Part shown: positions 36,795 through 48,699 of the stretch, in pieces
Position numbering within the stretch: the first letter of the stretch is position 1
Layout of the letters: each line of letters opens with the position of its first letter
NCBI RefSeq assembly: GCF_002019665.1
Contig: NZ_KV917375.1
Location: 3,609,445 to 3,673,444, forward strand
Direction: 5' to 3'
DNA length: 64,000 nt
Source of the DNA: Sutcliffiella halmapala
GTDB lineage: Bacteria > Bacillota > Bacilli > Bacillales > Bacillaceae_I
Program-made: the position numbers and the translations under genes
Notes under the pieces: generated by a model
Told to the model about the DNA's origin: nothing
Seen by the model: the letters and a program-made list of their open reading frames with translations, nothing else
The model's database searches: none

Positions 36795-37817
36795 TTATTC
36801 TTCCTCATTTACATTTGTTTCATTACTTGATAAAAATAATTTCTTTGATTTTGTTGCTAAATAGAATCCAACCTTTTTATTTCGGTTCCACTCCTCATAA
36901 AAAACTGCTAGTGGCGGGTTAGTTTCTTGAACGGGATAAGATATTTCTGGTGTAAATGACGGCCTTTTAAATTCAGAGACAAACCAGTCTGAAAAGCCTC
37001 CACCTACAGCATGTTCTTGAGGATAATCTAACTGATACCCAGTCATATTTGATAGCTCTTTCGCTATCGCTAAATCCCGTTTTACAACCGCTTTATCATT
37101 ATTGAAATTCCAATAAAGGACCCTACCAGAAGAGTGATAAGTAACTGCCATTAAAGGCTTGGTCTGTCGAGTAAACCTTACAATTGCTCTCGTTTCCTTT
37201 GCTTGTAAAGGAAATTTACCTTTATAAAACTGATATGAAGGTACTGACGTTTGCTCTTTTATAGTCGACCAGCCAGTTGGATATTGACGATTTAAATCTA
37301 GACCTTTTCCATTAGCTTTCCATCTTTCGAAATTTTTGCTGTTTTCATTCATTTGGATAAGTTTATTTTGCATATATTTTGGTAAAAAACTAATACCTTC
37401 CTGTTGAATTCGAATGCCATCCGGATTTACCATTGGAACGAACCAAATGGCGACCTCATCAAGGATCGCGGAATCATAACCAAACTTAGATTCTTTTTTT
37501 GAATAGGCATCTAAATAATGTTCCAGCTTTGTCATCACAAGACTCGTTGTCAGCCACTCCCTCCCATGATGACCTGCTAAAATAATGATACTTGGTTCTC
37601 CCGTTCCCACCTTTATCGCCCAAATATTTTTTCCGAATTCACTTTTGCCAATTGAATCTATTTGCATATCGTTACGATATTTTCTTTTTAACCCTTTTAG
37701 GTCTTCCACCATTCTTTCATAGGTATACCATTCCTGTGCATTTACAAAATTCGCATAGCTTTGGTACGGAAGGATATTTATTAAAATTATCAGTATTATT
37801 ACTGTTTTCATTTGCAT
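36795..37817 (-). CDS. Secreted M14-family zinc carboxypeptidase
   Basis: 340 residues with an N-terminal signal peptide (MKTVIILIILINILPYQSYA). The zinc ligands are His84 and Glu87 in AGHHGREWL and His228 in VTYHSSG. The catalytic Glu is Glu291 in TPEISYP, and the substrate-carboxylate region DLNRQYP is also present. It is a single-domain protein without peptidoglycan-binding LysM repeats. Relatives include gamma-D-glutamyl-meso-diaminopimelate peptidases (YqgT/ENP1) and broad carboxypeptidases, so cell-wall peptide or peptide trimming are both possible. ATG 37817 follows GAGGTG. Its 3' end lies 145 bp from the mgtE promoter. Confidence 0.9.
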   Translation of the reverse strand: MQMKTVIILIILINILPYQSYANFVNAQEWYTYERMVEDLKGLKRKYRNDMQIDSIGKSEFGKNIWAIKVGTGEPSIIILAGHHGREWLTTSLVMTKLEHYLDAYSKKESKFGYDSAILDEVAIWFVPMVNPDGIRIQQEGISFLPKYMQNKLIQMNENSKNFERWKANGKGLDLNRQYPTGWSTIKEQTSVPSYQFYKGKFPLQAKETRAIVRFTRQTKPLMAVTYHSSGRVLYWNFNNDKAVVKRDLAIAKELSNMTGYQLDYPQEHAVGGGFSDWFVSEFKRPSFTPEISYPVQETNPPLAVFYEEWNRNKKVGFYLATKSKKLFLSSNETNVNEEE

Positions 37818-37955
37818 ACTTGGTCACCTCAAAAAACTGTTTCACTTATTTTGCCTTAGTATTCAGTTGGAGATACGACCAACATTTACAATGAGGGTTT
37901 ATCCTAAAAAAGACACAAAATAATAACACTCCTTACCAAGAGGAGGAAGGAAAAG

Positions 37956-38216
37956 ATGAATACAGTTGATTATGACCGAGCATTGTATTACACTCACCGA
38001 TCGGAGTGGGATAATCTGCTCATACTAATGGTGAGAACGAAGGACGATTTTTTATCGAAAAATATTGAACACTTTTTACATTCCTACAATTTCTCAAAGG
38101 ACTATCGAGTCATTGAGCGACATTTGAATCAGTTATTGCGTTATATTGATCATGCTGTCAATAGAAGCATAGCCGATCACGACCTATCAGAAGTAAGTCA
38201 TGGGTATTTGGTGTAA
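37956..38216 (+). CDS. yhdB: YhdB-like small protein
   Basis: 86 residues, soluble, rich in His, Tyr and charged residues, beginning MNTVDYDRALYYTHRSEWD. It resembles the B. subtilis YhdB family, of unknown function, and its position next to azr matches the yhdA(azr)-yhdB order in B. subtilis. ATG 37956 follows AGAGGAGG. The assignment rests on recall of the family and on gene order. Confidence 0.75.
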   Translation: MNTVDYDRALYYTHRSEWDNLLILMVRTKDDFLSKNIEHFLHSYNFSKDYRVIERHLNQLLRYIDHAVNRSIADHDLSEVSHGYLV

Positions 38217-38390
38217 AATTGTAGTGAGGGTCCTGTACTAGCAGCAAATAAGGGGAAATGTATACCTTATTTGCTGCTTTTTAAATTTTTGCTTGCCTGG
38301 AAAGTGATTTTTTATTACCTTTTTTAATTTTTTTCAAAAAAAGGTAACTTTACACACAAATTTCACATTGATTTACCAGATTTCCGACAG

Positions 38391-38620
38391 GGTTCTCACG
38401 TTTCTCAGCGAGGTTCTCACGCTTCTCGGCGAGGTTCTCACGCTTCTCGGTGAGGTTCTCACGCTTCTCAGCAAGGTTCTCACGCTTCTCAGCAAGGTTC
38501 TCACGCTTCTCAGCAAGGTTTTCACGCTTCTCAGCAAGGTTCTCACGCTTCTCGGCAAGGTTCTCACGCTTCTCAGCAAGGTTCTCACGCTTCTCGGTGA
38601 GGTTCTCCACGCTTCTCGGC
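38391..38620. repeat. 21-bp tandem repeat array, about 11-12 copies
   Basis: Unit TTCTCACGCTTCTCRGCRAGG repeats almost perfectly between the convergent yhdB and azr genes. Variation is confined mainly to two positions (CAGCA, CGGCA, CGGTG). Because 21 is a multiple of 3 and the unit has no stop codons, several frames stay open across it (for example AEKRENL repeats on the minus strand). The long frames are therefore not evidence of a gene. Confidence 0.95.
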
Positions 38621-38676
38621 AAAGTCCTCACCTCCCTCTCAGTCGAGCAGTTCTCAATAAAAAAAGAGCCCCATCT

Positions 38677-39305
<629 letters not shown>

Positions 39306-39355
39306 TAATTTAGACGGAGATTCATACGCAAACCTCCTACTTTAGTCGTAGAAAA

Positions 39356-39991
39356 TTAACCTAATCCATGCTTCACTGCGTACAGGGCAGCTTGTGTACG
39401 ATCTGCTAATTCTAATTTCGCCAATATATTTGAAACATGTGTTTTTACTGTTTTTTCCGTTATAAATAAAGACGAGGCTATTTCTTTATTACTTTTACCT
39501 TTAGAAATTTCACCTAATACTTCCAGTTCTCTTTTTGTTAAATCTTCATGTAGGATTTTATTGGAGCCACGACCATGTGTAAAATGTGACATCACATGAG
39601 AGGTTACTTTAGGATGCAGCTGACTTTCGCCACGATGAACAGCATGAATCGCTGCAATTAATTGATCTGGCTCCACGTCCTTAAGTTGATAGCCTGCTGC
39701 ACCAGCGCGGATTGCCGGGATAACATGATCTTGATCAGAAAAGCTAGTCAAAATTAATACCCTACAAGGAAGTCTCTTTTCCATAATTCTTCTAGTTGCT
39801 TCAATCCCATCAACACCAGGCATTACTAGGTCCATAAGAATAACATCTGGTTGTAAAGTAATAGCTAATTCTACCGCTTCTTCTCCATTTTTCGCTTCCC
39901 CGACTATTTCAATATCCTTTTGAGTCTTTAGAAAAAATAGTAACCCCCGCCGTACAACGTGATGATCATCCGCAATTAGCACTCGTATCAT
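39356..39991 (-). CDS. yhcZ: NarL/LuxR-type response regulator YhcZ
   Basis: 211 residues. The receiver domain has acidic residues DD at 8-9, phosphoacceptor Asp54 (ILMDLVMPG), Thr/Ser in LILTSF and Lys in YQLKDVEP. A C-terminal LuxR helix-turn-helix follows (about 145-210; LTKRELEVLGEISKGKSNKEIA). The start codon overlaps the end of the kinase gene by 4 bp, so both are one operon. Order and family match B. subtilis yhcY-yhcZ beside azr. The target genes are not known. Confidence 0.93.
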   Translation of the reverse strand: MIRVLIADDHHVVRRGLLFFLKTQKDIEIVGEAKNGEEAVELAITLQPDVILMDLVMPGVDGIEATRRIMEKRLPCRVLILTSFSDQDHVIPAIRAGAAGYQLKDVEPDQLIAAIHAVHRGESQLHPKVTSHVMSHFTHGRGSNKILHEDLTKRELEVLGEISKGKSNKEIASSLFITEKTVKTHVSNILAKLELADRTQAALYAVKHGLG

Positions 39992-41124
39992 TGTTTCTCC
40001 TCCTTTTTAACAGGCATTTCTATTCGAATCTTCGTACCCTGTCCCAATCGACTATCAATGGTGAAGATTCCTCCAAATGCTTCTGTTCGTTCCTTCATAC
40101 TTGATAATCCAAGAGAAGGAATGAATTCACTTGGATCAACGGAAAAACCTGCGCCAAAGTCTTCAATTTCAAATACTACGCTTTTGTTTTCTATCTCGAT
40201 TCGCAGCATCGCTTCACGTGTCCCAGCATGTTTTTTACAATTATTGAATGCCTCTTGTCCTATTCTCCATAGACATTCTTCGATGTGGGAAGGTAGATCA
40301 ACTACCCCTTTTACTTCACAATCAATTTCCACACCTAGGACTTTCCCGTAATTCATTAGCGCACTTACTAAACCATTTTCAAGCCCCTGTGGTCGAAGTT
40401 GCCAAATAAGGGCACGCATTTCACTCAACGCCTCTTGTGAAAGCTCTTGCATATAACTCAGCATCTCTTTAATTTGCGGATCTTCTGTTAATTCCTTTGT
40501 CCCTCTTGCCGTTAACATCAGCGAAAATAACAGCTGGTTGACGGAATCATGAAGGTCTCTTGCTAACCGGTTACGTTCAGCAATAACTAATAAATGCTGC
40601 TCATTTTCGGCAAGCCTAATCCGTTTTAGCGTTGTTCCAATTTGAAAGGCAACCGATTCTAATAAAGCTAGCTCTGTATCAGAAAAATAGGTTTTGTTTG
40701 GGGAAGCTACATTTAACAAGCCAAACTTCTCCTCTCCTGCCCGTAATGGTACCGTCGCGTGGTGGGTGATATCATCTGTATTTCCCCATTTAAATTTAAT
40801 GGCATCTTCTAGCCTTTTACATTCAATAATATTGGAGGCACGCTTTAGCCGACCATCTTTATACTGATCTAAACACCAACATCCCCCTTTACACATTGGC
40901 TTTTTATTATTACCAACAAGCGCTTCTGGAAGATGATGGTCCGCCGCTAACGTATATGATCCATTCTCATCTATTAGGTAAATCCAGCCTGCTTGTAGAC
41001 CTGTCACTCGAAGTAATTCCTCGAGTACTCCATTTAACATTGTCTTTTGATCATTAGCCTGGTTTAATGCCTCCGCAATTATCTTTAAAGCACGTAACTC
41101 CTGCACCCTCTGATCCTCACCCAA
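39988..41124 (-). CDS. yhcY: GAF-domain sensor histidine kinase YhcY
   Basis: About 378 residues with no membrane helix, so a cytoplasmic sensor. A GAF domain occupies about 15-165, followed by a HisKA_3 dimerisation domain with His192 in RLARDLHDSVNQ and a C-terminal ATPase domain ending SLGLSSMKERTEAFGG. Four cysteines in the GAF domain (about 78, 82, 84 and 102; CKGGCWC and IIEC) could bind metal or an Fe-S cluster or act in redox sensing; that is inferred. GGGAGGGG fits the TTG at 41124 better than GTG 41139. Confidence 0.92.
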   Translation of the reverse strand: MGEDQRVQELRALKIIAEALNQANDQKTMLNGVLEELLRVTGLQAGWIYLIDENGSYTLAADHHLPEALVGNNKKPMCKGGCWCLDQYKDGRLKRASNIIECKRLEDAIKFKWGNTDDITHHATVPLRAGEEKFGLLNVASPNKTYFSDTELALLESVAFQIGTTLKRIRLAENEQHLLVIAERNRLARDLHDSVNQLLFSLMLTARGTKELTEDPQIKEMLSYMQELSQEALSEMRALIWQLRPQGLENGLVSALMNYGKVLGVEIDCEVKGVVDLPSHIEECLWRIGQEAFNNCKKHAGTREAMLRIEIENKSVVFEIEDFGAGFSVDPSEFIPSLGLSSMKERTEAFGGIFTIDSRLGQGTKIRIEMPVKKEEKQ

Positions 41125-41315
41125 AAAATCCCCTCCCACTACACACTTCTAATCCGTATCATTATTCCTCTATTTTACCAAGCCCCTCACACATTCACCT
41201 TAGAAAAAAGTCTCGGATTCTCTACAACTTTAGTCTCAGGAAGTTTATCTATTGTTAAATTTATGGGACTAACCCCTTTTTTAATAAACTGGATCATACG
41301 ATTAGAACGTAATAA

Positions 41316-41339
41316 AAGGAAAGGCAGAAGCCTTTCCTT
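41316..41339 (-). terminator. Terminator of pgcA
   Basis: AAGGAAAGGC / GCCTTTCCTT stem with AGAA loop, followed on the minus strand by TTATTACG. Confidence 0.8.
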
Positions 41340-41354
41340 CGATTACTTACTTAT

Positions 41355-43118
41355 TTACGCTTTTCCTACAGAGTTCATATTAGTTAAGAACTCCTCTACT
41401 TTTACCATAAATGCGTTAGAAATTTCTTCTAGCTTTTCTTTACTTTGGGTAAAAGTCTCGGATTGAATGCCAAAATAGAATTTAATCTTCGGCTCTGTTC
41501 CAGATGGACGTACACATACCCATGATCCGTCCTCTAAAAAGTATTTCAATACATTGGATTTTGGTAATTCTATCTTTTCACGTTTTCCTGAAGCAATAAC
41601 AGTTCTTTCTTGACTCGCGTAATCTTCCATAGCGACCACTTTGTAGCCATTAATTTCCGCTGGTGCAGACTCTCGGAAAGCGGTCAATAGGTTGCCAATT
41701 TGCTCGGCGCCTTCCTTACCTTTTAATGTTAGAGACTTCATACCTTCTAAATAGTAGCCATACTGTTCATATAAATCAATCAAGCCCTCATACATCGTCT
41801 TGCCCTGTTTTTTGTAAAATGCACAAATTTCAACTGCCATTAAAGCTGCTTGAACGGCATCTTTATCACGTGCAAAATCACCAATTAATGAACCATAGCT
41901 CTCTTCGTATCCAAATAAGAAGGAATATTCACCAGTTGCTTCATATTGCTTCATTTTTTCTCCGATGAATTTAAAGCCAGTCAAGGTGTCCACTGTCGCA
42001 ACCTTATAACTATCAGCAATCACTCGACCAAATTCAGAAGTAACAATTGTTTTTAACATTACTCCATTTTCAGGAAGGGTACCCGTTGCTTTCTTTTCAG
42101 ACAGTAGATAGTGAAGGAATAACGCTCCCGTTTGATTCCCAGTTAGCACCACATACTCGCCCGCTTCATTCTTCACAGCCACTCCAAGTCTATCAGCGTC
42201 AGGGTCTGTTGCGATTAAAATGTCCGCATCTATTTCTTTTCCATCACGAATCGCAAGCTCAAATGCGGCATGCTCTTCTGGGTTAGGAGAAGCAACCGTT
42301 GAGAAATTCGGATCTGGCAGTTCTTGCTCTGCTACAATCTTTACATTCTTATAGCCTAAAGCTTCTAATCCTGCGCGAACTGGTAAATTTGCTGTTCCGT
42401 GAAGGGGAGTAAAAACAACCTTCACTTTGTCACCCATTTCTGCTCCTAATTCAGGATGAACAGAGATTGTTTTAAGCTTTTCTTGATAAGCTTGATCCAA
42501 TTCTTCCCCAATCATTTTAATGAGTCCTTTTTCTTTTAGGACTTCTTCTGATTCCACCTTAATTTCCAACTCATTTTCTACTTCCTGTACTTTTGCAATC
42601 ACTTGATCTGCTTCGAATAAAGGAAGCTGTCCTCCGTCTGGACCATATACTTTATATCCATTATATTCCGGAGGGTTATGACTTGCGGTCACTACAATTC
42701 CAGAAAAGGCGTTTAATTCACGTACCGCAAATGATAACACGGGCGTTGGACGCAGACTTTCAAATACATAGGTTTGAATACCATGACTAGCTAAAGTTTT
42801 AGCTGCTTCCATCGCAAATTCAGGAGACTTATGACGGCAATCATACGCAATCGCTACGCCACCTCTTTTTGCATTCTCCCCAAAGGATTCTATGTAACGC
42901 GCAAGACCTTCCGAAGCTTTTCGGACCGTATAAACATTCATTCTATTTGTACCAGCGCCGATTTCTCCTCGCATACCACCTGTACCAAACTCTAATTCTT
43001 TATAAAAGCTATCCTCTTTTACTGTTTCATCGTCTTTCATTTCCTCAATAAGCTTGACCATTTCCTCGTCAAGATTCGTGTTACTTTCCCAAAGTTCGTA
43101 TTTATCCATCCAGTTCAT
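41355..43118 (-). CDS. pgcA: Alpha-phosphoglucomutase (phosphohexomutase superfamily)
   Basis: 587 residues, matching B. subtilis PgcA (YhxB), which converts glucose-6-phosphate to glucose-1-phosphate for UDP-glucose, teichoic acid and glycolipid synthesis. The phosphoserine loop is [13 protein letters not shown] (about 145-157), the metal loop is DPDADRLG, the sugar-binding loop is [10 protein letters not shown], and the phosphate-binding loop is [12 protein letters not shown] near the C-terminus. AAGGAGG precedes ATG 43118. The longer frame to 43235 is upstream noise. Gene order glpD-pgcA-yhcY matches B. subtilis. Confidence 0.96.
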   Translation of the reverse strand: MNWMDKYELWESNTNLDEEMVKLIEEMKDDETVKEDSFYKELEFGTGGMRGEIGAGTNRMNVYTVRKASEGLARYIESFGENAKRGGVAIAYDCRHKSPEFAMEAAKTLASHGIQTYVFESLRPTPVLSFAVRELNAFSGIVVTASHNPPEYNGYKVYGPDGGQLPLFEADQVIAKVQEVENELEIKVESEEVLKEKGLIKMIGEELDQAYQEKLKTISVHPELGAEMGDKVKVVFTPLHGTANLPVRAGLEALGYKNVKIVAEQELPDPNFSTVASPNPEEHAAFELAIRDGKEIDADILIATDPDADRLGVAVKNEAGEYVVLTGNQTGALFLHYLLSEKKATGTLPENGVMLKTIVTSEFGRVIADSYKVATVDTLTGFKFIGEKMKQYEATGEYSFLFGYEESYGSLIGDFARDKDAVQAALMAVEICAFYKKQGKTMYEGLIDLYEQYGYYLEGMKSLTLKGKEGAEQIGNLLTAFRESAPAEINGYKVVAMEDYASQERTVIASGKREKIELPKSNVLKYFLEDGSWVCVRPSGTEPKIKFYFGIQSETFTQSKEKLEEISNAFMVKVEEFLTNMNSVGKA

Positions 43119-43220
43119 CTGTCTCTTCCTCCTTGCAATTATCAGGATACTGTACATTTCTCTTTTACACGTACACCTTCCTGCAAAAAAAATCCGTCGA
43201 ATTATGACAAAATATGCACG

Positions 43221-43246
43221 AGTGAACGCTTCCATCCTTTATTATA
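43221..43246 (-). promoter_or_regulatory. Possible pgcA promoter (-10) with weak cre-like site
   Basis: Minus strand -10 TATAAT (43241-43246) is followed by TGGAAGCGTTCACT (43221-43234), two mismatches from the cre consensus. The leader to pgcA would be about 110 bases. The rest of the roughly 300-bp gap up to the glpD terminator shows nothing recognisable. Confidence 0.35.
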
Positions 43247-43512
43247 CTAAAAAAATAAGGCTATGTTAAAGCTAATTATTAATACTTGCCTAACTCTTGC
43301 TGGTGATTGGAACGAAAGTCGTAGCCCATACAAACCAAATTTGCACTATGAAGGATGAAAATGTATTTGTTAAATGTTAGTTACATCTAAACCGGGCTAC
43401 TCTGAGGTCTTATTTTTCCTTACAATTCAAATCCATAACCTCAGACACTCGGCACAACTGCAACGGAAATCATCCGGGGGATCAAAGGTAACACCCTATT
43501 CTCAAGCTAGCC

Positions 43513-43544
43513 AAAAAAAAAAGGAATCGCATAGGCAATTCCTT
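43513..43544 (-). terminator. Terminator of glpD
   Basis: Minus strand AAGGAATTGCC / GCGATTCCTT stem followed by about ten Ts, overlapping the glpD stop codon. Confidence 0.9.
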
Positions 43545-45240
43545 AACCAATTTTTTTTGCAGCGTCAGGTTCTTCATCATCTACTACCACTACCGCATCT
43601 TTCAAGTGCTGTTCAAGCGTTTTTTGATATTGTTGTAATTGCTCTTTTGTCCATATCAGTTCTTTTGCCATGATTTCTATTACTTTCCCTTTCCACTTTT
43701 GAACCCAAGCAATCTGAAAGAAAAGGGCGCCCGTTCGTCGGATAAAGAAATCCAATGGTGTAACCGTCATTTCCTCATGAATAGCATAGATTAACTGGCT
43801 GTATACATCTAATGGCACCCCAAGCTGCTTCGCTTTTTTATCAGAAGAACCAGCAATAGAAAATAGTTTATCGACATTAGACCCATACATCGCTGAAAGT
43901 TTTCTTGATTGTTCCTCTGTCAATCCGAAGTCTGTTCCTTCTTTTGTCTTTTTATCAATAAAGTGTTGAAGGTTTTTAGATCCACCGACATCTCCACCTG
44001 AGATCGGTAACTTTTTAGTTTTACTAGGGCCAAAGTTCACTCCTAATTCTTTGGAAAATTGCTTATTAATTTGATTGACAACCATTTCCGCCATTTTTCG
44101 ATATCCTGTTAACTTTCCACCAGCAATCGTGATTAAACCTGAATTGGAAATCCACACCTCATCTTTTCTTGAAATTTCAGATGCGGATTTTCCTTCTTCA
44201 TAAATTAGCGGACGTAATCCTGTCCAACTGGACTCAATATCAGTCTCGCTGATGCTTAAGCTTGGAAATAAATAATTGATAGCCTGCAATACGTAGTCTT
44301 TATCTTGTCTCGTCATACGTGGATGGACCATGTCCTCTTTATACACGGTATCTGTTGTTCCGACATATGTTTTTCCATCTCTAGGAATAGCAAAAATCAT
44401 TCGCTTATCTTCTGTATCAAAATAGATGGCTTGCTTTAATGGAAACGTCTTTTGGTCAAATACAAGGTGAATTCCTTTCGTTAATTGTAAGTACTTCCCT
44501 GTTTTGGAGCCGTCCATTTCACGCAAGGAATCTACCCAAGGACCAGCTGCATTGACGACCTTCTTCGCTCGTATCTGATACGCCTTGTTGCTAATTTGAT
44601 CCACAACCAACGCTCCTGAAACCTTCCCATTTTCGTATAATAATCTCTCCACTTTTGCATAATTTACAGCATCCACGCCTTGTTTTACCGCTTCTTTCAT
44701 AACCTCAATCGTAAGGCGAGCATCATCTGTACGATATTCTACATATACGCCTCCGCCTTTTAGCTTATCCCAAGAAAGCAAAGGCTCTAACTTCATCGTC
44801 TCTGTTGCATTTAACATTTTGCGCCGTTCACTTCTTTTCACATTTGCTAAAAAATCATAAAGTCTTAAGCCAACAGACGTGGAAAACTTCCCGAAAGTTC
44901 CACCTTTTTGAATAGGCAAGAGCATCCATTCCGGTGTCGTTACATGTGGACCATTTTCATAGACAACCGCTCTTTCCTTACCAACTTCTGCAACCATTCT
45001 CACCTCTAACTGTTTCAAATAGCGCAAACCACCATGGACTAGCTTTGTCGAGCGACTAGATGTTCCTGCTGCAAAATCCTGCATCTCTACCACCGCTGTT
45101 TTCATCCCTCTAGTAGTTGAATCTAAAGCAATTCCACTGCCGGTAATCCCTCCACCTATCACGAGGACATCATACGTTTCTTCTTTCATTTTTTCCAAAA
45201 GCATGGTGCGATTGGTACTTGAGAAAGTTAGTCTTTTCAT
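43543..45240 (-). CDS. glpD: Aerobic glycerol-3-phosphate dehydrogenase
   Basis: 565 residues, a membrane-associated FAD enzyme oxidising sn-glycerol-3-phosphate to dihydroxyacetone phosphate and passing electrons to quinone. The FAD-binding turn is VLVIGGGITGSGIALD (about 21-36), and SSRSTKLVHGGLRYL is the family signature. The C-terminal helical domain includes RRTGALFFQ. GGAGG fits ATG 45240 rather than the upstream ATG at 45255. A leader terminator of the GlpP-antitermination type lies upstream. It is followed by pgcA as in B. subtilis. Confidence 0.97.
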   Translation of the reverse strand: MKRLTFSSTNRTMLLEKMKEETYDVLVIGGGITGSGIALDSTTRGMKTAVVEMQDFAAGTSSRSTKLVHGGLRYLKQLEVRMVAEVGKERAVVYENGPHVTTPEWMLLPIQKGGTFGKFSTSVGLRLYDFLANVKRSERRKMLNATETMKLEPLLSWDKLKGGGVYVEYRTDDARLTIEVMKEAVKQGVDAVNYAKVERLLYENGKVSGALVVDQISNKAYQIRAKKVVNAAGPWVDSLREMDGSKTGKYLQLTKGIHLVFDQKTFPLKQAIYFDTEDKRMIFAIPRDGKTYVGTTDTVYKEDMVHPRMTRQDKDYVLQAINYLFPSLSISETDIESSWTGLRPLIYEEGKSASEISRKDEVWISNSGLITIAGGKLTGYRKMAEMVVNQINKQFSKELGVNFGPSKTKKLPISGGDVGGSKNLQHFIDKKTKEGTDFGLTEEQSRKLSAMYGSNVDKLFSIAGSSDKKAKQLGVPLDVYSQLIYAIHEEMTVTPLDFFIRRTGALFFQIAWVQKWKGKVIEIMAKELIWTKEQLQQYQKTLEQHLKDAVVVVDDEEPDAAKKIG

Positions 45241-45284
45241 TGAGCGAGCCTCCATTTTTATGTATATTTTGTGTAAAATATATA

Positions 45285-45343
45285 CAAAAAAAGACCACAG
45301 GAAACATAGACAAAGCTCTTGCTCTGATTATGTTCTGTGGTCT
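45285..45343 (-). promoter_or_regulatory. GlpP-type leader terminator upstream of glpD
   Basis: Minus strand AGACCACAG / CTGTGGTCT forms a long stem (inner AACATA / TATGTT) followed by seven Ts, between glpK and glpD and 45 bases before the glpD start. In B. subtilis the glpD leader has such a terminator, overridden by GlpP with glycerol-3-phosphate. A TATAAT -10 lies at 45378-45383. Confidence 0.85.
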
Positions 45344-45397
45344 CTCCTAATCTCCAACCGAAATATTAACTTATTTTCATTATAACATATGGATTAA

Positions 45398-46903
<1,506 letters not shown>

Positions 46904-47479
46904 TCACGTTTCTTTTTCATCTGTTTTCGCGTAATGTCTCCACAATTCCTGCTTTGAAGTGGTAACTGCAGTAGCACCTGCGGCAATTGCTCTATCCACA
47001 TCCTCCACGGAACGAATCAATCCTCCTGCGAATACTGGAATTCCCGTCTTCTCCTTTACTTCTTTTATCATATGAGGCACTACTCCAGGTAACACCTCGA
47101 TAAAATCTGGTTTTACTTTCTTAATCACTTGCAAGCTTTTCTCTACCGCATTTGAATCTAGTAAAAACAATCGTTGAATGGCATAAATTCCTCGTTGCTT
47201 CGCCTTTGCTATAACAGCAGCCCTCGTCGAAATAAGTCCAGCTGGCTTTAAAAACTGACAGAGAAATTCCCCAGCATGTTCATCATTTTTTATCCCTTGT
47301 ATGAGATCCACATGAACAAAAAGTTTCTTGTTCTCCCTCTTCGCAGTTTGAATAAAACTAGGAATCTGTGAAAGTTGACTGTCAAGAATCACCCCATACT
47401 CATAGCTTGATTGCAAAAAAAGCTCCAGACTTTTCCCGTTTTTGACTGCTGGAAGGATGATTTGTTGTTGAAAGGTCAT
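46904..47479 (-). CDS. glpP: Glycerol uptake operon antiterminator
   Basis: 191 residues matching GlpP, an RNA-binding protein that, with glycerol-3-phosphate, prevents termination in glp leader mRNAs. The phosphate-binding TIM-barrel-like sequence includes [27 protein letters not shown] and [17 protein letters not shown] 47479 follows GAGGGA. It is co-directional with and 15 bp before glpK. Its likely target in this window is the glpD leader terminator. Confidence 0.94.
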   Translation of the reverse strand: MTFQQQIILPAVKNGKSLELFLQSSYEYGVILDSQLSQIPSFIQTAKRENKKLFVHVDLIQGIKNDEHAGEFLCQFLKPAGLISTRAAVIAKAKQRGIYAIQRLFLLDSNAVEKSLQVIKKVKPDFIEVLPGVVPHMIKEVKEKTGIPVFAGGLIRSVEDVDRAIAAGATAVTTSKQELWRHYAKTDEKET

Positions 47480-47601
47480 TATGGATCCCTCTTTTCTACT
47501 TTTAATTAGAAGCTCTCCTCTATCAGAGAAGTTAGATATTAGCCAAAGGACAAAAAAGAAACTAAATTCAACACCAAAGTATCTTCATTTAGAAACCCAC
47601 A

Positions 47602-48504
47602 TCACAGAATCAACCAAAACAACACCGGCAATGTTACTAGCGTCAAAAGTGTGCTCACTAATGTTGCACTAGACACAAACTCTGGTTCTGTATTAAATTC
47701 TACCGCATACATCGTAGTATTCGCCGCTGCAGGCATCGCAGCCATTACAATCATTAGCTGTTTTATCATAAGATCAACAGGTAAAACCAATGTGATAAGA
47801 AAAGCAATAATTGGCGATATTACTAGTTTAGTAGAAACAGCATAGAATAATTTTTCTTTTTTAGTCGTTCTAATGGAGATTTTTGCGAGCTGCATCCCCA
47901 GAATCACCATAATGACAGGAATTGTTGCATCCGCTACCAAATGAACTGCTTCCATAATAGATACTGATACTGGAACAGCTAGATATTGAAATAGTAACCC
48001 TAATGCCGCACCATACATAATTGGCATTTTAACCACCGCTCTAACTGCTGAGCGAAATCCGTCACTTTCCGGACTACCTTTTGCTGCATAATACACCCCT
48101 ACTGTTGCCATAAGCATCTGCTGAGCAACCATCAAAACTACCGCATACTCAAATCCAACAACACCAAACAGTAATAACGCTAGTGGCGTCCCATAATTTC
48201 CGTTATTCATGAAACTAGCTGAAAGAATTAACCCACATGTTTCAGCGCGAGAATACTTCTTTAGCCATGAAAGGAGATAGACAAATAGAATAAGTGAAAA
48301 ACAAAGTATTACCGTGTAGAGGACAATATAGAGATGTTCACTCGTAAATTGATTCGTGTAAAATGTCCGAAACACCAAGACTGGTGATAATAAATAGAGT
48401 GCCATCTTGGAGAGAGCCTTCGTATCGAAGCCAAGCGTCTTTTGTCCAATAAAACCAATGGCAAATATCAGAAAAACTGGTAAAAGTACATCTAAAAAAA
48501 TCAT
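47602..48504 (-). CDS. AEC-family (auxin efflux carrier-like) transporter
   Basis: 300 residues with about ten membrane helices in two halves. Characteristic segments are NNGNYGTPLALLLFG (about 90-105), with the conserved Asn-Tyr-Gly region, and PAAANTTMYAVEF in the second half. Bacterial members export or import organic acids such as malate. ATG 48504 follows AGAGGAAT. It lies between glpP and the DUF4395 gene, where B. subtilis has other genes, so it is a local insertion relative to that genome. Confidence 0.9.
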   Translation of the reverse strand: MIFLDVLLPVFLIFAIGFIGQKTLGFDTKALSKMALYLLSPVLVFRTFYTNQFTSEHLYIVLYTVILCFSLILFVYLLSWLKKYSRAETCGLILSASFMNNGNYGTPLALLLFGVVGFEYAVVLMVAQQMLMATVGVYYAAKGSPESDGFRSAVRAVVKMPIMYGAALGLLFQYLAVPVSVSIMEAVHLVADATIPVIMVILGMQLAKISIRTTKKEKLFYAVSTKLVISPIIAFLITLVLPVDLMIKQLMIVMAAMPAAANTTMYAVEFNTEPEFVSSATLVSTLLTLVTLPVLFWLIL

Positions 48505-48576
48505 GGGATTCCTCTCAATCTTCTACAATACCGTCACGCGGTTTTCCTACTATATTACCAAATTTCTGAAGGAAAA

Positions 48577-48611
48577 GTTGAAATTATTTCGAGTTACTGA
48601 ATAATTTCAAC
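48577..48611. other. 12-bp perfect inverted repeat upstream of the AEC gene
   Basis: GTTGAAATTATT / AATAATTTCAAC with an 11-base loop, lying in the 195-bp divergent gap between the AEC transporter and DUF4395 genes. It could be an operator for either gene. No T-run follows. Confidence 0.5.
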
Positions 48612-48699
48612 ACTTTATCCTAATTTCTTCCCTTGCACAATCTCCTCTTTATCGAGTAGACTAGAAGTATTCCGATTAAATAGGTGGGATTAATAAACA

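Noticed and set aside
43391-43442. Inverted repeat TGAGGT / ACCTCA
   Set aside because: Six-base arms with a loop of about 40 bases are expected by chance.
43236-43512. Short plus-strand ORFs between pgcA and glpD
   Set aside because: No ribosome binding sites; the region only separates the glpD terminator and the pgcA promoter.
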